In this document: positions 1 through 7,066 of the stretch, piece by piece
How the letters are laid out: each line of letters starts with the position of its first letter
Position numbering within the stretch: position 1 is the stretch's first letter
Source: VBAS01 sp035292525
GTDB taxonomy: Bacteria > Bacteroidota > Bacteroidia > Chitinophagales > Chitinophagaceae
DNA: 10,364 nucleotides
Direction: 5' to 3'
Assembly: GCA_035292525.1 (NCBI GenBank)
Contig: DATDPZ010000261.1
Location: 1 to 10,364 of the forward strand
Position numbers and translations under genes: made by a program
The notes under the pieces: model-generated
Databases searched by the model: none
What the model saw: only the letters and a program-made list of their open reading frames with translations
What the model was told of the DNA's origin: nothing

Positions 1-45
1 ATATTCATCAAATAAATACAATTTCAATCTTCAGAAGTATTTCTA

Positions 46-53
46 TATTTTTG
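46..53 (+). promoter_or_regulatory. Bacteroidota-type -7 promoter element for the tRNA
   Basis: TATTTTTG matches the Bacteroidota housekeeping sigma -7 consensus TAnnTTTG exactly and ends 9 nt before the tRNA's first base, which suits a start site just upstream of the mature tRNA. No clear TTG-type -33 element is seen at the usual distance, so the call rests on the -7 box and its position. Confidence 0.5.
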
Positions 54-62
54 CTGCCCTTT

Positions 63-136
63 GGCGGGGTAGCTCAGGTGGTTAGAGCGTTGGATTCATA
101 ACCCAAAGGTCACGGGTTCAACTCCCGTCTCCGCTA
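63..136 (+). tRNA. tRNA-Met (anticodon CAT), elongator type
   Basis: A complete 74-nt cloverleaf can be drawn. The acceptor stem is 63-69 with 129-135 and contains two G-U pairs. The D stem is GCTC 72-75 with GAGC 85-88, the anticodon stem 90-94 with 102-106, the loop TTCATAA 95-101 with CAT at 97-99, a 5-nt variable loop, and the T stem ACGGG 112-116 with CCCGT 124-128. The discriminator base is A136. CCA is not encoded. The anticodon stem lacks the three consecutive G-C pairs of initiator tRNA, so this is not tRNA-fMet. A tRNA-Ile2 whose C34 is modified to lysidine shares the CAT anticodon and cannot be fully excluded by eye. The last anticodon-stem pair is an A94-C102 mismatch. Confidence 0.95.
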
Positions 137-139
137 CTT

Positions 140-165
140 AAAAACCCGGAGCTTCCCGGGTTTTT
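140..165. terminator. Bidirectional intrinsic terminator between tRNA and E1 gene
   Basis: A 10-bp perfect stem, AAAAACCCGG at 140-149 pairing with CCGGGTTTTT at 156-165, encloses the 6-nt loop AGCTTC. It has a T tract on the plus strand and an A tract on the other side, so it can end the tRNA transcript rightward and the E1 transcript leftward. The E1 stop codon lies 4 nt beyond it. Confidence 0.85.
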
Positions 166-168
166 GAT

Positions 169-2235
169 TTATTCATTTAAAAGTTTTTTAATCCTTTCCT
201 CCAGCTTTTCGGCATCAGGCAAAACTGCTTTTTCCAATCCCATATTCAATGGAACAGCTGGAACATTTTCTGATCCTAATACTTCAACAGGTGCATCCAG
301 CCATTTGAAGCATTCTTTTGAAATTCTGCCAGCCAGGGCTTCTGCAAAAGAATTGTTCTGCTGTTCTTCTGTCAGTACCAGACATTTTCCATGCTTTTTC
401 ACTGTTTCAAAAACCAATTCTTCATCCAGTGGGAATAACGTTCTTAAATCAATGATCTCAATTTGACCAATAAAATTTTTAGCAGCAGCTTTTGCCCAAT
501 AAACACCCATGCCATAAGTTATGATACAACAACTCTGGCCTGATGTTGTTTTTTCCTCCGCTGCCCGGAGAATCACATTAGCTTTACCCAAAGGCAAAAT
601 ATAATCAGCTGAAGGTTCAATAGTTTTTGCTTCTTCAGTTCCGGGTACTTTGCTCCAATAAAGTCCTTTATGCTCCAGCATTACTACCGGATTGCCATCA
701 TAAAAAGCTGCTTTCATCAATCCTTTCATATCGGCAGCATTGGATGGATAAACTACTTTTATTCCTTTTACAGACAGCAAAGTGGTTTCTACGCAGCCGC
801 TATGATAAGGGCCACCACCGCCATAGGCGCCTACTGGTACACGGATGATAGTGGAAACCGGGTATTTGCCACAACTTAAATAACAGGATTTTGAAATTTC
901 TGATACCAATTGATTAATACCAGGGTAGATATAATCTGCAAACTGAATTTCCACGATGGGCTTTACCCCTACGGCACTTAATCCGACTGTAGCACCAATG
1001 ATATATGCTTCCTGGATAGCAGTATTGAAAACACGGTGATCGCCGAATTGTTCTGCCAGTGTTGCGGCTTCGCGAAATACACCTCCTAATCTTTTTCCCA
1101 CATCCTGACCGAAAAATATACATTCCGGGTGAGTTTCCATTAATTCCCTGATGGCATAAAGTGCTGCATCCACCATCATCACTTTTTCCTTATCTGCCGG
1201 CATTCTGTTTCCTTTCTCTTCAACAACAGTTGTTGGAATAAAAATATATTCGTGTACTTTTTGCGGTTCGGGTTCGGCAGCATTTACCGCTTTTGAAAAA
1301 TCTACTTCTACCTGATCTGCTGTGTCTTTTTGTATATTAATAAGTACGGTTTCTGTAATGCCATTTTCAATTAATACTTTCCTGAGTTTAGGAATGGGAT
1401 CATCCAGGAAATGCATTGAAAGATCTTTTTCAGAACGGTAAAATTCTTTCCGTACACCACTGGTATGATGATTAAGCAATGGAACCTTTGCATGTACCAG
1501 CCAGGGTTTCCTGTTTTTCCTTACCTCATTGATCACATCAGCCATTACTTTGTAACAATGGATAAAATCAGTTCCGTCGAGCTGAATTTTATTTAACCCT
1601 TTAAAACCCTCTGCATATTCATAAGCATTCATCGCCCTTGTTTCTTCTGCCCTTGCACTGATGCCCCAATTATTATCCTGCACCAGGTAAATAATGGGTA
1701 ACTGTTTTAAAACAGCAAACTGGAAAGCTTCACTTACTTCTCCTTCCGTTATACTTCCATCTCCCAGGGAACAAATGACTACCGGCAGTTCACCGGCAGG
1801 TCCTTTTTGTAAATAAGGAGAATTTATTTTTTCCAGGTATTGTATTCCCTGAGCCACACCCGTAGTGGGAATGGTCTGCATGCCGGTAGCGCTGCTTTGA
1901 TGAATTATTTTTGGCTTTCCGGGATCAATGCTGTTGGGATGGGAGTAATATGATCTGCCACCCGAAAAAGGATCATCTGCTTTTGTGAGTAATTGAAGCA
2001 TTAAATTATAGGGAGAATAATCTAACCCCAGTAAAACACTTTCATCGCGGTAATAGGGGCTGATGTAATCACAACTTTTTAAATGAAATGCCGTAGCCAA
2101 CTGTATGGCTTCATGGCCACGGGAAGTGGAGTGTACATATTTACAAACCTGCCTGTTCGTTTCGTAAATCTCCGCCATTGATTTAGCAAAACACATGAAC
2201 CGGTAGGCTTTCAATAAGATTTCATTTTCAACCAT
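169..2235 (-). CDS. Fused alpha/beta E1 component of a 2-oxoacid (branched-chain type) dehydrogenase
   Basis: This is a thiamine-diphosphate-dependent E1 enzyme that decarboxylates a 2-oxoacid and passes the acyl group to the lipoyl domain of an E2 partner. Residues 1 to about 300 are the alpha part: GHEA 40-43, YRDESV 62-67, and the ThDP/Mg signature GDGSITEG 158-165 closing with NN 188-189. An HHTS motif at 256-259 leads the loop that carries RKEFYR. A charged, Pro-containing linker spans about 305-350. The beta part follows with GQDVG from 376, EIQFADY 429-435, a conserved Glu at 409 and the active-site-type His 478. In many bacteria alpha and beta are separate genes; the fusion is a recurrent Bacteroidota form. 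The substrate (branched-chain 2-oxoacids versus pyruvate) cannot be fixed from sequence, and no E2 or E3 gene is in the window. I chose ATG at 2235 over the in-frame TTG at 2241 because a -7 box sits only 10 nt upstream of that TTG. Confidence 0.93.
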   Translation of the reverse strand: MVENEILLKAYRFMCFAKSMAEIYETNRQVCKYVHSTSRGHEAIQLATAFHLKSCDYISPYYRDESVLLGLDYSPYNLMLQLLTKADDPFSGGRSYYSHPNSIDPGKPKIIHQSSATGMQTIPTTGVAQGIQYLEKINSPYLQKGPAGELPVVICSLGDGSITEGEVSEAFQFAVLKQLPIIYLVQDNNWGISARAEETRAMNAYEYAEGFKGLNKIQLDGTDFIHCYKVMADVINEVRKNRKPWLVHAKVPLLNHHTSGVRKEFYRSEKDLSMHFLDDPIPKLRKVLIENGITETVLINIQKDTADQVEVDFSKAVNAAEPEPQKVHEYIFIPTTVVEEKGNRMPADKEKVMMVDAALYAIRELMETHPECIFFGQDVGKRLGGVFREAATLAEQFGDHRVFNTAIQEAYIIGATVGLSAVGVKPIVEIQFADYIYPGINQLVSEISKSCYLSCGKYPVSTIIRVPVGAYGGGGPYHSGCVETTLLSVKGIKVVYPSNAADMKGLMKAAFYDGNPVVMLEHKGLYWSKVPGTEEAKTIEPSADYILPLGKANVILRAAEEKTTSGQSCCIITYGMGVYWAKAAAKNFIGQIEIIDLRTLFPLDEELVFETVKKHGKCLVLTEEQQNNSFAEALAGRISKECFKWLDAPVEVLGSENVPAVPLNMGLEKAVLPDAEKLEERIKKLLNE

Positions 2236-2251
2236 GGGCAAGCAATAGTGG

Positions 2252-2259
2252 CAAAAATA
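2252..2259 (-). promoter_or_regulatory. Candidate -7 promoter element for the E1 gene
   Basis: Read leftward, 2259 to 2252 is TATTTTTG, an exact TAnnTTTG match. It would place the start site around 2245, giving a leader of roughly 10 nt before ATG 2235. No convincing -33 TTG is seen at the expected distance. An 8-mer like this can occur by chance in AT-rich DNA, so this is a candidate only. Confidence 0.4.
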
Positions 2260-2331
2260 AGATGAACCCGGCTATGAAAAACAGAAAAGCCAGCAGAATA
2301 TTACTTGTGGCTTTTAGTGTTAGATTTGACT

Positions 2332-2378
2332 GAAGGACTCCTTCTTCATCTTTGGAGATTGAGTTGCTCCAAAGGAGT
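2332..2378. repeat. Cluster of interleaved CTCC/GGAG hairpins in the FAH-E1 gap
   Basis: Within 47 nt there are several overlapping short inverted repeats: GAAGG 2332-2336 with CCTTC 2340-2344; TTTGGAG 2351-2357 with CTCCAAA 2367-2373; ACTCCTT 2337-2343 with AAGGAGT 2372-2378; and CTCC 2367-2370 with GGAG 2374-2377. Several of these share arms, so they are mutually exclusive foldings. The cluster follows the FAH gene and precedes the E1 gene on the leftward strand. It could slow or end FAH transcription or form a leader structure. No T tract directly follows, so it is not a textbook terminator. Confidence 0.4.
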
Positions 2379-2389
2379 AAATAAATTTT

Positions 2390-3001
2390 TTATTTAACTT
2401 CTAAGGTTAATAATGAATCATCTTCCATAAATGCTTCGATCTCGTCGCCCACCACTAGCTCACCCACTCCTGCTGGCGTACCGGTATATACCAGGTCTCC
2501 GATATTCACCGAAAAATAATTTGAAATATAGGAGACAATTTTATCAAAGCTATGAATCATGAGTCCGGAATTTCCCTGCTGCACCAGTTCTTTATTTTTG
2601 TAGAGACAAAAATTTATATCTTTTTTATTTTTTAATGCGGAAAAGGAAATCCATTTCCCAACGGCCGCAGAATTATCCCATGCTTTTGCCTTTTCCCAGG
2701 GAAGCCCTTTTTTCTTTAGCTCGTCCTGAATATCCCTGGCTGTAAAATCAATACCCACGGAAACTGCATCATAATATTTACTGGCAAATTTTTCCTGCAC
2801 ATATTTGCCGTTTTTACTGATCCTTAATACCAACTCACATTCATAATGTAATTCATTGGTAAACTCCGGGTAATAAAAAGGAGTATGTGGCTGCAAAAGT
2901 GCACTCTTGGGTTTCATAAAGATCACCGGTTCATCAGGAATTTCATTACCTAATTCACGGGCATGTGCAGCATAGTTACGACCAACACAGAATATTTTCA
3001 T
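2390..3001 (-). CDS. Fumarylacetoacetate hydrolase family protein (FAHD1/YcgM-like)
   Basis: This is a single-domain, 203-residue member of the FAH superfamily, the size expected for the short FAHD1/YcgM branch whose members hydrolyse acylpyruvates or decarboxylate oxaloacetate with a divalent metal. The N-terminus has the family GRNYAAHARELGNE pattern, with H13 and E16 in the places of the FAHD1 His-Glu dyad. The metal triad is E54, E56 (YECELV) and D85 (GIDFTARD). GLPWEKAKAWD at 99-109 carries the conserved active-site lysine region, and YTGTPAGVG lies at 172-180. All key residues are present. The exact substrate is not determinable. It lies upstream of, and in the same direction as, the E1 gene, which would suit a role in 2-oxoacid clearance, but that link is inferred. 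The ATG start opens directly on the family's conserved N-terminal strand. Confidence 0.92.
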   Translation of the reverse strand: MKIFCVGRNYAAHARELGNEIPDEPVIFMKPKSALLQPHTPFYYPEFTNELHYECELVLRISKNGKYVQEKFASKYYDAVSVGIDFTARDIQDELKKKGLPWEKAKAWDNSAAVGKWISFSALKNKKDINFCLYKNKELVQQGNSGLMIHSFDKIVSYISNYFSVNIGDLVYTGTPAGVGELVVGDEIEAFMEDDSLLTLEVK

Positions 3002-3114
3002 TTCAGATAGTTTAGTAAGAATATAATGGATACAAATACAAAGACTGTTAATCCCATATATTCATGGCTTTAATAAAACACTGGATTTTAAGGGGAAACT
3101 TGATCGGGGAGGCT

Positions 3115-3161
3115 AAAATAGGTAATCAATTGGATATTACATAGTTTATCCTGCCTATTTT
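3115..3161. repeat. Nested inverted repeat in the divergent intergenic region
   Basis: AAAATAGGTA 3115-3124 pairs with TGCCTATTTT 3152-3161 (one T-G wobble). Inside it, GGATA 3132-3136 pairs with TATCC 3147-3151, which abuts the outer 3' arm. A 7-nt asymmetric bulge and a 10-nt loop remain. It lies in the 235 bp between the divergent FAH and HD genes. The right arm runs into TTTTTTG, so part of it could be a loosely spaced -7 promoter box (TATTTTTTG, one base too long) for the HD cluster. It could also be a regulator site or an orphan terminator. The remaining intergenic sequence shows no ORF or RNA gene that I recognise. Confidence 0.4.
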
Positions 3162-3236
3162 TTGTCATAAATATTAATCCAAAAGTCCGTTACCTGGATT
3201 TAATTCAAAACACTATCTTAGTTCATCCCTTTGCAA

Positions 3237-3830
3237 ATGCAAGTTCAATTTGAAACAATATGTCAGCAGATGATAACCCGGTTGCAAAAAGAGCTGCACC
3301 CGGGACTTCTTTATCATAATGTGTACCATACAATAGATGTGATGGAACAGGCTGAATCCATTGCCCGAAACGAAGGCATTAAGCCGGGACATGAGCTGAA
3401 ATTATTAAAAATCGGGGCTGCTTACCATGACAGCGGATTTCTTTTTACCTATAAAAATCATGAAGAAAAAGGATGTGAAATAGTAAGAGAAGACCTTTCC
3501 GGTATTTTATCAGATAAGGACATGGATATAGTTTGCGGATTGATTATGGCAACAAAAATTCCGCAATCGCCCCATAATTTACTGGAAGAAATAATTTGTG
3601 ATGCAGACCTGGATTACCTTGGCAGAGATGATTTTGAACCGATCAGCCAGAATTTATATAAAGAATTTATTGATTTTGGCATTATAAAAAAAGAAACCAA
3701 CTGGGATGATATTCAGATAAATTTTTTTGAACTTCATCATTACTTTACCCAGACAGCCCTGATAAAAAGAAAAAATAAAAAACAAGAACATCTGCAAATT
3801 TTAACAGGCAGAAACGGAAACTCATCATGA
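3237..3830 (+). CDS. HD-domain metal-dependent phosphohydrolase, PDE-like motif
   Basis: A cytosolic, all-helical HD-superfamily enzyme of 197 residues with no signal peptide or membrane segment. The first motif, YHNVYHTIDV (26-35), has the YHN-x2-H-x2-DV spacing also found at the start of class I cyclic-nucleotide phosphodiesterase catalytic domains and in predicted HD phosphohydrolases. The paired HD is H64-D65 in AAYHDSGF, another His is at 75 (KNHEEKG), and the late Asp is D122 in CDADLDYLG. The metal-binding set H31, H64, D65, D122 is thus complete. The substrate is unknown: a cyclic nucleotide or another nucleotide is plausible given the neighbours, but this is inference. I prefer ATG 3237 to the in-frame TTG 3231. 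The stop overlaps the next start as ATGA, which indicates translational coupling with the transporter-like gene. Confidence 0.85.
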   Translation: MQVQFETICQQMITRLQKELHPGLLYHNVYHTIDVMEQAESIARNEGIKPGHELKLLKIGAAYHDSGFLFTYKNHEEKGCEIVREDLSGILSDKDMDIVCGLIMATKIPQSPHNLLEEIICDADLDYLGRDDFEPISQNLYKEFIDFGIIKKETNWDDIQINFFELHHYFTQTALIKRKNKKQEHLQILTGRNGNSS

Positions 3831-6592
3831 TCAATGTAACGTCTTTACAAAAAATACTTAATGTCCGGCCTTCAGAGTGGAGTATCGTTACAAAATTATT
3901 CTGGCTTCAGTTTTTCCAGGGAACCGGGATCGCCTTTTTCTTCACGGCTTCTTTTTCCAGGTTTCTTGAAAGTTTTCCTGCAACTGAGCTGGCCTGGGTG
4001 ATGATTATTTCTTCCCCTTTTTTATTTATTACCGGATGGATCTTCAATAAATTTGAACACAAACTGAGCTTAATTAAACTAGGTACAGGCACCATCATCG
4101 CTATGGCAGCCAGTATACTTTTATTTCATCTTGGCTCCATTTATATTGATGCCGGTTGGTTTTATTACGGGTTGTTTGCGTGGTATTATGTGTTGTACCT
4201 TTCCAGTAATCTTGGTTTTTGGAGCATTACCTCTACTCTTTTTGATGTCAGGCAGAGTAAACGGTTGTTTTCTGTAATAAGCGCCGGAGATATCCCTGCA
4301 AAATTCATTGGTTATACGGTGGCTTACTTTTTTGTAAAAGCAGTGGGTCCTATTAATTTACTCTGGCCCGCTTCTATTTTCATGCTTGGTTCCCTGCCCT
4401 TCATTTACCGTATTTCTCAAATGGGTGTCATTAAAAACCACCAGCATCAGCATCACCAGTATCGAAGCCAGCAAGAAATTATTGAAAGTACATCCGGAAA
4501 CAGGTTTTGGGTGATTATAAAAAGGTTTACACTTAACACCCTTATCCGACGTATTGCTATTCTTACCTTTTTGATTTCCTGTTGCCTGGCTATTATCAAC
4601 TACGCTTTTTATGCCGAAATAAAAGATGCCCACCACGACGACAAATCGCTTTCCAATTTCATATTGTTATTCCTGGCTGTTTCACAGATCATTGCTATGC
4701 TGGTTAAATTTATTTTTACCAGCCGGATCATCACTGTGCTTGGCATTAAAAAGTCATTACTGATCACCCCCCTGGTTTTAATTACACTGTTGTTGCTGAT
4801 CTTAACTGCTGAAATGTTTCTCGGCAATCATAAAATTATTTTTTATGCTTTCGGGGCTGCTGCCATCGCAATTGAAGTACTGAAAACTGCCATTAACACT
4901 CCGGTTTTTCTCTCTGTCATGCAACCCCTTAATCATGCAGAAAGAACAAAAGCCCATGCAATTGTAAAGGGGATCATGGATCCTTTTGCTTTTCTTTTTT
5001 CCGGCGTACTATTACTTTTCCTGACTTTTAAATTACAAGATTACAGTCTGCTTGGAATTATTTTTGTATTGATATTTTTTACATTAGCCTGGCTTATTTC
5101 CATTGTGCTTGTTGATAAATCATATCGCCATATATTATTAAAAACAATCAGCAGCCGGTATTTCAGCCAGGATGATTTTACCTTATCCGATGAGGATATC
5201 AGGAACCAGATAAGAAAAAAAATTAAAACAGGCAATGAACTGGAAGTGATCAATATCCTCCAAATGCTGAACAGCCAGATCAGATCAGAAAGTAAAGAAA
5301 TTATTTTTGACCTGCTGGATCATCCATCCGATAATGTAAAAAAAGAAACAATACTTCTTATTCAAAACAGGAAATTAAAAGGTGCTGCTGCCAAACTTCA
5401 GCAATTGGCTAACCATTCCAATAACAATGATGTAAAATGGCTTGCGGTGCAAACACTTTGCCTGGAAGAAAACAGTCATGCACATCAAAAACATTTCAGC
5501 CATCATCTTCAACCTGAAATAAGAGCAGCTGCTTTTTCAGGCATGTTGTTATCAAAAGACCTCCATGCAATACAAGAAGCAGAAATAAAGATCGGGGAAC
5601 TTATTCAGTCTGCTGATGAGCAGGAAAAAATGCTGGCTGTTTTTGTTTTAAATAAAGTAAAAGATTATTACATGCATCCCCTGCATGCACATCTTTTTAA
5701 TGAATCGAAAGAAATCAGGTTCAGAGCAATTCAGGCATTGGGTAAATCAGCTACAGAAAATATTCTATTCAGTATTTTTAACCTGTTCAAAGAAAATCAA
5801 AGAGCCGTATTGGATGCATTGCAGGCAGCAGCAGAAAGAGCAGTACCTGTCATTTACATGAATCTTTATTCGGGTCAATACCCACCGGAACTGAAGGAAC
5901 GCCTGATTGGTTTGTTGGGAAAAATAGGGGGACCAGCATCACATGAAGTCTTATTAAAATTACTTACCGAATATCCAAAGGATGCTTCACTGGTTGTGAA
6001 AGCCCTGCATAGAAGCCGGTTCAAGAGTACTACAGAAACCAGGGACTTGCTGGAGAAGATCAGTTTTGAATTCCTGGTCTATGCAGTGGAATTACTTTAT
6101 ATGCAAAAAAATCTAAACCCTGACCAGCCAAATTACACGGTTCTGATCAGCGCTTTAAATATGGAACTGCTGGAAATCAGAAATGTTTTATTGAGCATAT
6201 TTGGTTGTCTTTATGATCATGAAAAAATATTTAAGATCAAACAGGGGCTGGATATGAAAAAGAAAGATACTATTGCCAATGCCATGGAGTTGATTGAAGT
6301 AACCGTAAAAAAAGAACTTGCATCAAAATTCAATACACTTTATGAGCCAGCAGACATTGATCAAAAATGCTATTTGCTGAAAGGAATGTTTCCACAGCAG
6401 GCCATTCAGAAAGCAGAAGAAATTTTAGACAGAATCCTGGAAGAAAAACCCATTTATTATACTTCCTGGACCAAAGCCTATTCTATGTATGTTTCAAAAA
6501 AATATAATGTGCCCGTAAATCCTGAACTGATTAAAAAGTACATTCATTCTGAAAATCAATTACTCCACGAAACAGCCCTTTATTCAGTCTGA
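3827..6592 (+). CDS. NTT/MFS-like 12-helix transporter domain fused to HEAT-type repeats
   Basis: A 921-residue inner-membrane protein in two parts. Residues about 22-430 hold some 12 hydrophobic helices (roughly 24-43, 55-74, 85-105, 110-131, 155-172, 176-196, 240-262, 275-297, 308-330, 335-357, 384-402, 408-429). DVRQSKRLFSVISAG (140-154) and ERTKAHAIVKG (372-382) resemble conserved stretches of NTT (ATP/ADP-translocase-like) proteins. A cytoplasmic loop between helices 6 and 7 is His-rich (NHQHQHHQ, 204-211). Residues about 455 to at least 760 form helical HEAT-like repeats, for example around 501-512, 562-574 and 627-642. NTT domains fused to HEAT repeats occur in free-living bacteria, where nucleotide exchange has not been assumed for all members; the cargo here is unknown. 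No N-terminal signal peptide is expected. The start overlaps the HD stop (ATGA), and the stop is 18 nt before an in-frame cNMP-binding gene. Confidence 0.85.
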   Translation: MINVTSLQKILNVRPSEWSIVTKLFWLQFFQGTGIAFFFTASFSRFLESFPATELAWVMIISSPFLFITGWIFNKFEHKLSLIKLGTGTIIAMAASILLFHLGSIYIDAGWFYYGLFAWYYVLYLSSNLGFWSITSTLFDVRQSKRLFSVISAGDIPAKFIGYTVAYFFVKAVGPINLLWPASIFMLGSLPFIYRISQMGVIKNHQHQHHQYRSQQEIIESTSGNRFWVIIKRFTLNTLIRRIAILTFLISCCLAIINYAFYAEIKDAHHDDKSLSNFILLFLAVSQIIAMLVKFIFTSRIITVLGIKKSLLITPLVLITLLLLILTAEMFLGNHKIIFYAFGAAAIAIEVLKTAINTPVFLSVMQPLNHAERTKAHAIVKGIMDPFAFLFSGVLLLFLTFKLQDYSLLGIIFVLIFFTLAWLISIVLVDKSYRHILLKTISSRYFSQDDFTLSDEDIRNQIRKKIKTGNELEVINILQMLNSQIRSESKEIIFDLLDHPSDNVKKETILLIQNRKLKGAAAKLQQLANHSNNNDVKWLAVQTLCLEENSHAHQKHFSHHLQPEIRAAAFSGMLLSKDLHAIQEAEIKIGELIQSADEQEKMLAVFVLNKVKDYYMHPLHAHLFNESKEIRFRAIQALGKSATENILFSIFNLFKENQRAVLDALQAAAERAVPVIYMNLYSGQYPPELKERLIGLLGKIGGPASHEVLLKLLTEYPKDASLVVKALHRSRFKSTTETRDLLEKISFEFLVYAVELLYMQKNLNPDQPNYTVLISALNMELLEIRNVLLSIFGCLYDHEKIFKIKQGLDMKKKDTIANAMELIEVTVKKELASKFNTLYEPADIDQKCYLLKGMFPQQAIQKAEEILDRILEEKPIYYTSWTKAYSMYVSKKYNVPVNPELIKKYIHSENQLLHETALYSV

Positions 6593-6610
6593 AAATATTA
6601 ATTTTAATAA

Positions 6611-7060
6611 ATGGAAAAGGCAAACACAGGAAGATTGATCTTAATTGAAAAAGTGCTGATCCTGAAATCACTTAATCTTTTTAAAGAAACGCCTGAAAAT
6701 ATTCTGGCCGACCTGGCACCTTTAATGCAGGAGAAAATTGTTGAACAAGGCGCTCTGATCTTTAAAGAAGGAGAAACCGGCGACTGCATGTATATCATAC
6801 ACCAGGGTGCTGTGAGAATTCATAAGGGATCCACTACGCTTGCAATCCTGCCCGAAAAAGAAGTGTTTGGCGAACTTTCCCTGCTGGATGCAGATACCCG
6901 GAGTGCCAGTGCGACTGCAGACAAAGACAGCATCCTGTTTAAAATAGACCAGGAACCATTTTATGAATTGCTGGATGAAAGACCTGAAGTGGCAAAAGGA
7001 TTTATTAAAATATTATGCCAGCGCCTGAGGATTATGAATGAAAAATCAAGTATGCAGTAA
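6611..7060 (+). CDS. Stand-alone cyclic-nucleotide-binding (CAP_ED) domain protein
   Basis: A 149-residue soluble protein made almost entirely of one cyclic-nucleotide-binding domain. A lead helix covers about 15-40, the beta roll contains IFKEGETGDCMYIIHQG (50-66), and the phosphate-binding cassette FGELSLLDADTRSASA (86-101) keeps the Glu 88 and Arg 97 expected for binding the cyclic phosphate and ribose. C-terminal helices run to about 143. There is no helix-turn-helix, so it is not a CRP/FNR transcription factor. It begins 18 nt after the transporter-HEAT stop in the same frame, preceded by an AT-rich start region, and is almost certainly co-transcribed. Its likely job is to sense a cyclic nucleotide and report to the neighbouring membrane protein; that is inferred from position. 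cAMP versus cGMP preference is not resolved, although Ser 98 beside the Arg does not exclude either. Confidence 0.9.
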   Translation: MEKANTGRLILIEKVLILKSLNLFKETPENILADLAPLMQEKIVEQGALIFKEGETGDCMYIIHQGAVRIHKGSTTLAILPEKEVFGELSLLDADTRSASATADKDSILFKIDQEPFYELLDERPEVAKGFIKILCQRLRIMNEKSSMQ

Positions 7061-7066
7061 TTTATC

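Noticed and set aside
164..466. Plus-strand ORF of 100 residues opposite the E1 gene end
   Set aside because: It is antisense to the well-supported E1 coding sequence, has a Ser/Phe-rich composition typical of a reverse-frame shadow, and shows no motif.
3231..3236. TTG start for the HD gene
   Set aside because: ATG two codons downstream is the more likely start; the extra Met-Gln adds no conserved sequence.
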